DNA of 6,766 nucleotides, taken from Methylococcaceae bacterium NSM2-1 (lineage in GTDB: Bacteria; Pseudomonadota; Gammaproteobacteria; Methylococcales; Methylomonadaceae). Positions 5,808 through 6,766 of this stretch are shown one piece after another (position 1 is the stretch's first letter; every line of letters starts with the position of its first letter). The DNA lies in the NCBI GenBank assembly GCA_002256705.1, contig NQJI01000153.1, positions 1-6,766 of the forward strand, read 5' to 3'. Made by a program: the position numbers and the translations under genes. The notes under the pieces were generated by a model. That model had not been told where the DNA came from and did not search any database. It saw nothing but the letters and a program-made list of their open reading frames with translations.

Positions 5808-6766
5808 ATGACTGAAAACTACAGATTGGAAAAAGACAGTATGGGTGGGCTGGAGGTCCCGAAAGAAGCCTTATACGGCGCACAAACGCAACGCGCTATC
5901 AATAATTTCCCCATCAGCGGCTTAACCCTGCCGCCTGCCTTCATCAAAACCATCGCGCTGATTAAAAAAACGGCGGCACAAGTCAATATGGACCTGGGAG
6001 AGCTTGAGCCTGCGCCAGCTAATGCCATTATTCAGGCCGCGCAACAAATAATAGACGGCCAGCATCAGCGGCAATTTCCTGTTGATGTGTTTCAAACGGG
6101 TTCCGGTACCAGTACCAACATGAATGTCAATGAAGTATTGGCTAATCTGGCGACACACTCACTCGGTAAAACAGTTAGTGCCAATGATGACGTTAACAAG
6201 GGGCAGAGTAGCAATGATGTGATTCCAACCGCTATTCATGTCAGCGCCGCTATTGAATGCCAGAAAAAGCTGCTACCTGGTTTATTTCATCTTGCAGAAA
6301 CCATAGAGAAAAAAGCCGCGTCTTTGGATAAAGTCACTAAAACCGGGCGCACCCATTTAATGGATGCCATGCCGGTAAGGATGAGTCAGGAAATGGGCGG
6401 CTGGGCCTTGCAGATACGTAATGGCATAGACCGCATTAATGCGACCTTGCCGAGAGTCTATAAATTGGCCCAGGGCGGCACAGCCGTTGGCACAGGCATT
6501 AATGCGCACCCCAGGTTTGCGGCAGAATTTGCCCTTACCTTAAGCGCTGAAACTGGCTTGCCCTTCAAGCCGAATGATTCATTTTTTGAAAGTCTGAGCG
6601 CTCAGGATGCCATCGTTGAATTGTCCGGCCAATTGAAAGTTATCGCTGTGAGTTTAATGAAAATTGCCAACGACCTGCGCTGGATGAACAGCGGTCCTTT
6701 GGCGGGACTAGGCGAAATAGAACTCACTGCATTACAGCCGGGCAGCAGTATTATGCCGGGTAAAGT
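5808..6766 (+). CDS. fumC: Class II fumarate hydratase, 3' end beyond window
   Basis: FumC reversibly hydrates fumarate to L-malate in the TCA cycle; it is an iron-free, oxygen-stable homotetramer in the cytoplasm. The window holds 319 full codons of about 460. Visible are EKDSMGGLEVP (8-18) and YGAQTQRA (23-30) at the N-terminus, the substrate loop GSGTSTNMN (98-106, with Ser99 and Thr101), GQSSND (131-137, Asn136), TGRTHLMDAMP with the conserved His183, GGTAVGTGIN, and the start of the lyase signature GSSIMPGK with catalytic Ser314. TGRTH and the surrounding sequence favour fumarase over aspartate ammonia-lyase, whose equivalent is usually GRTQ. The ATG at 5808 has a weak GAG at 5798-5800 as a ribosome site. 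The reading frame shows no stop or frameshift up to the window end. Confidence 0.93.
   Translation, partial: MTENYRLEKDSMGGLEVPKEALYGAQTQRAINNFPISGLTLPPAFIKTIALIKKTAAQVNMDLGELEPAPANAIIQAAQQIIDGQHQRQFPVDVFQTGSGTSTNMNVNEVLANLATHSLGKTVSANDDVNKGQSSNDVIPTAIHVSAAIECQKKLLPGLFHLAETIEKKAASLDKVTKTGRTHLMDAMPVRMSQEMGGWALQIRNGIDRINATLPRVYKLAQGGTAVGTGINAHPRFAAEFALTLSAETGLPFKPNDSFFESLSAQDAIVELSGQLKVIAVSLMKIANDLRWMNSGPLAGLGEIELTALQPGSSIMPGK

Noticed and set aside
5774..5815. A 13-codon open frame with ATGATG that overlaps the fumC start, resembling a leader peptide
   Set aside because: The nearest AGGAG (5754-5758) is 15 bases away and belongs to the palindrome; the peptide has no run of regulatory codons. 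Too short to support.

Overview
The window looks like chromosomal DNA from a gammaproteobacterium of moderate GC content. MetH, YqhA (UPF0114), the DUF2970 protein and the FumC-type fumarase all resemble gammaproteobacterial family members. A methylotroph of the Methylococcales is a guess from overall resemblance only; nothing here proves it. I see no mobile element, CRISPR array, tRNA or rRNA. No gene-free stretch exceeds 300 bases.

Layout. (1) Bases 1-922: a promoter-like site, then two tightly spaced, AT-rich genes of unknown function: a small exported protein with a lipocalin-like look, and a three-helix membrane protein. (2) Bases 923-1032: a strong hairpin terminator that works in both directions and is shared with the convergent minus-strand gene. 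(3) Bases 1033-1218, minus strand: a 61-residue DUF2970 membrane protein, divergent from metH across an 83-base promoter region. (4) Bases 1302-4896: cobalamin-dependent methionine synthase (metH), broken by an internal deletion of about 95 bases near 2591/2593. (5) Bases 4954-5723: a YqhA-like membrane protein and a small glutaredoxin-like protein, joined by a one-base TAATG overlap. (6) Bases 5725-5759: a palindromic REP-like element. (7) Bases 5808-6766: class II fumarase, cut by the window end just after its catalytic GSS loop begins.

Most of this is ordinary housekeeping sequence. The one striking feature is metH: both halves are otherwise excellent full-length matches to the family, but the core of the methyltetrahydrofolate-binding domain is missing and the frame is shifted. 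It is either a recent pseudogene or an assembly error; the window alone cannot separate the two. I see no convincing new biological system. Lesser points of interest are the uncharacterised exported/membrane protein pair, a repeated CCCAAGCA motif that could pair alternatively at the shared terminator, and the palindrome before fumC.
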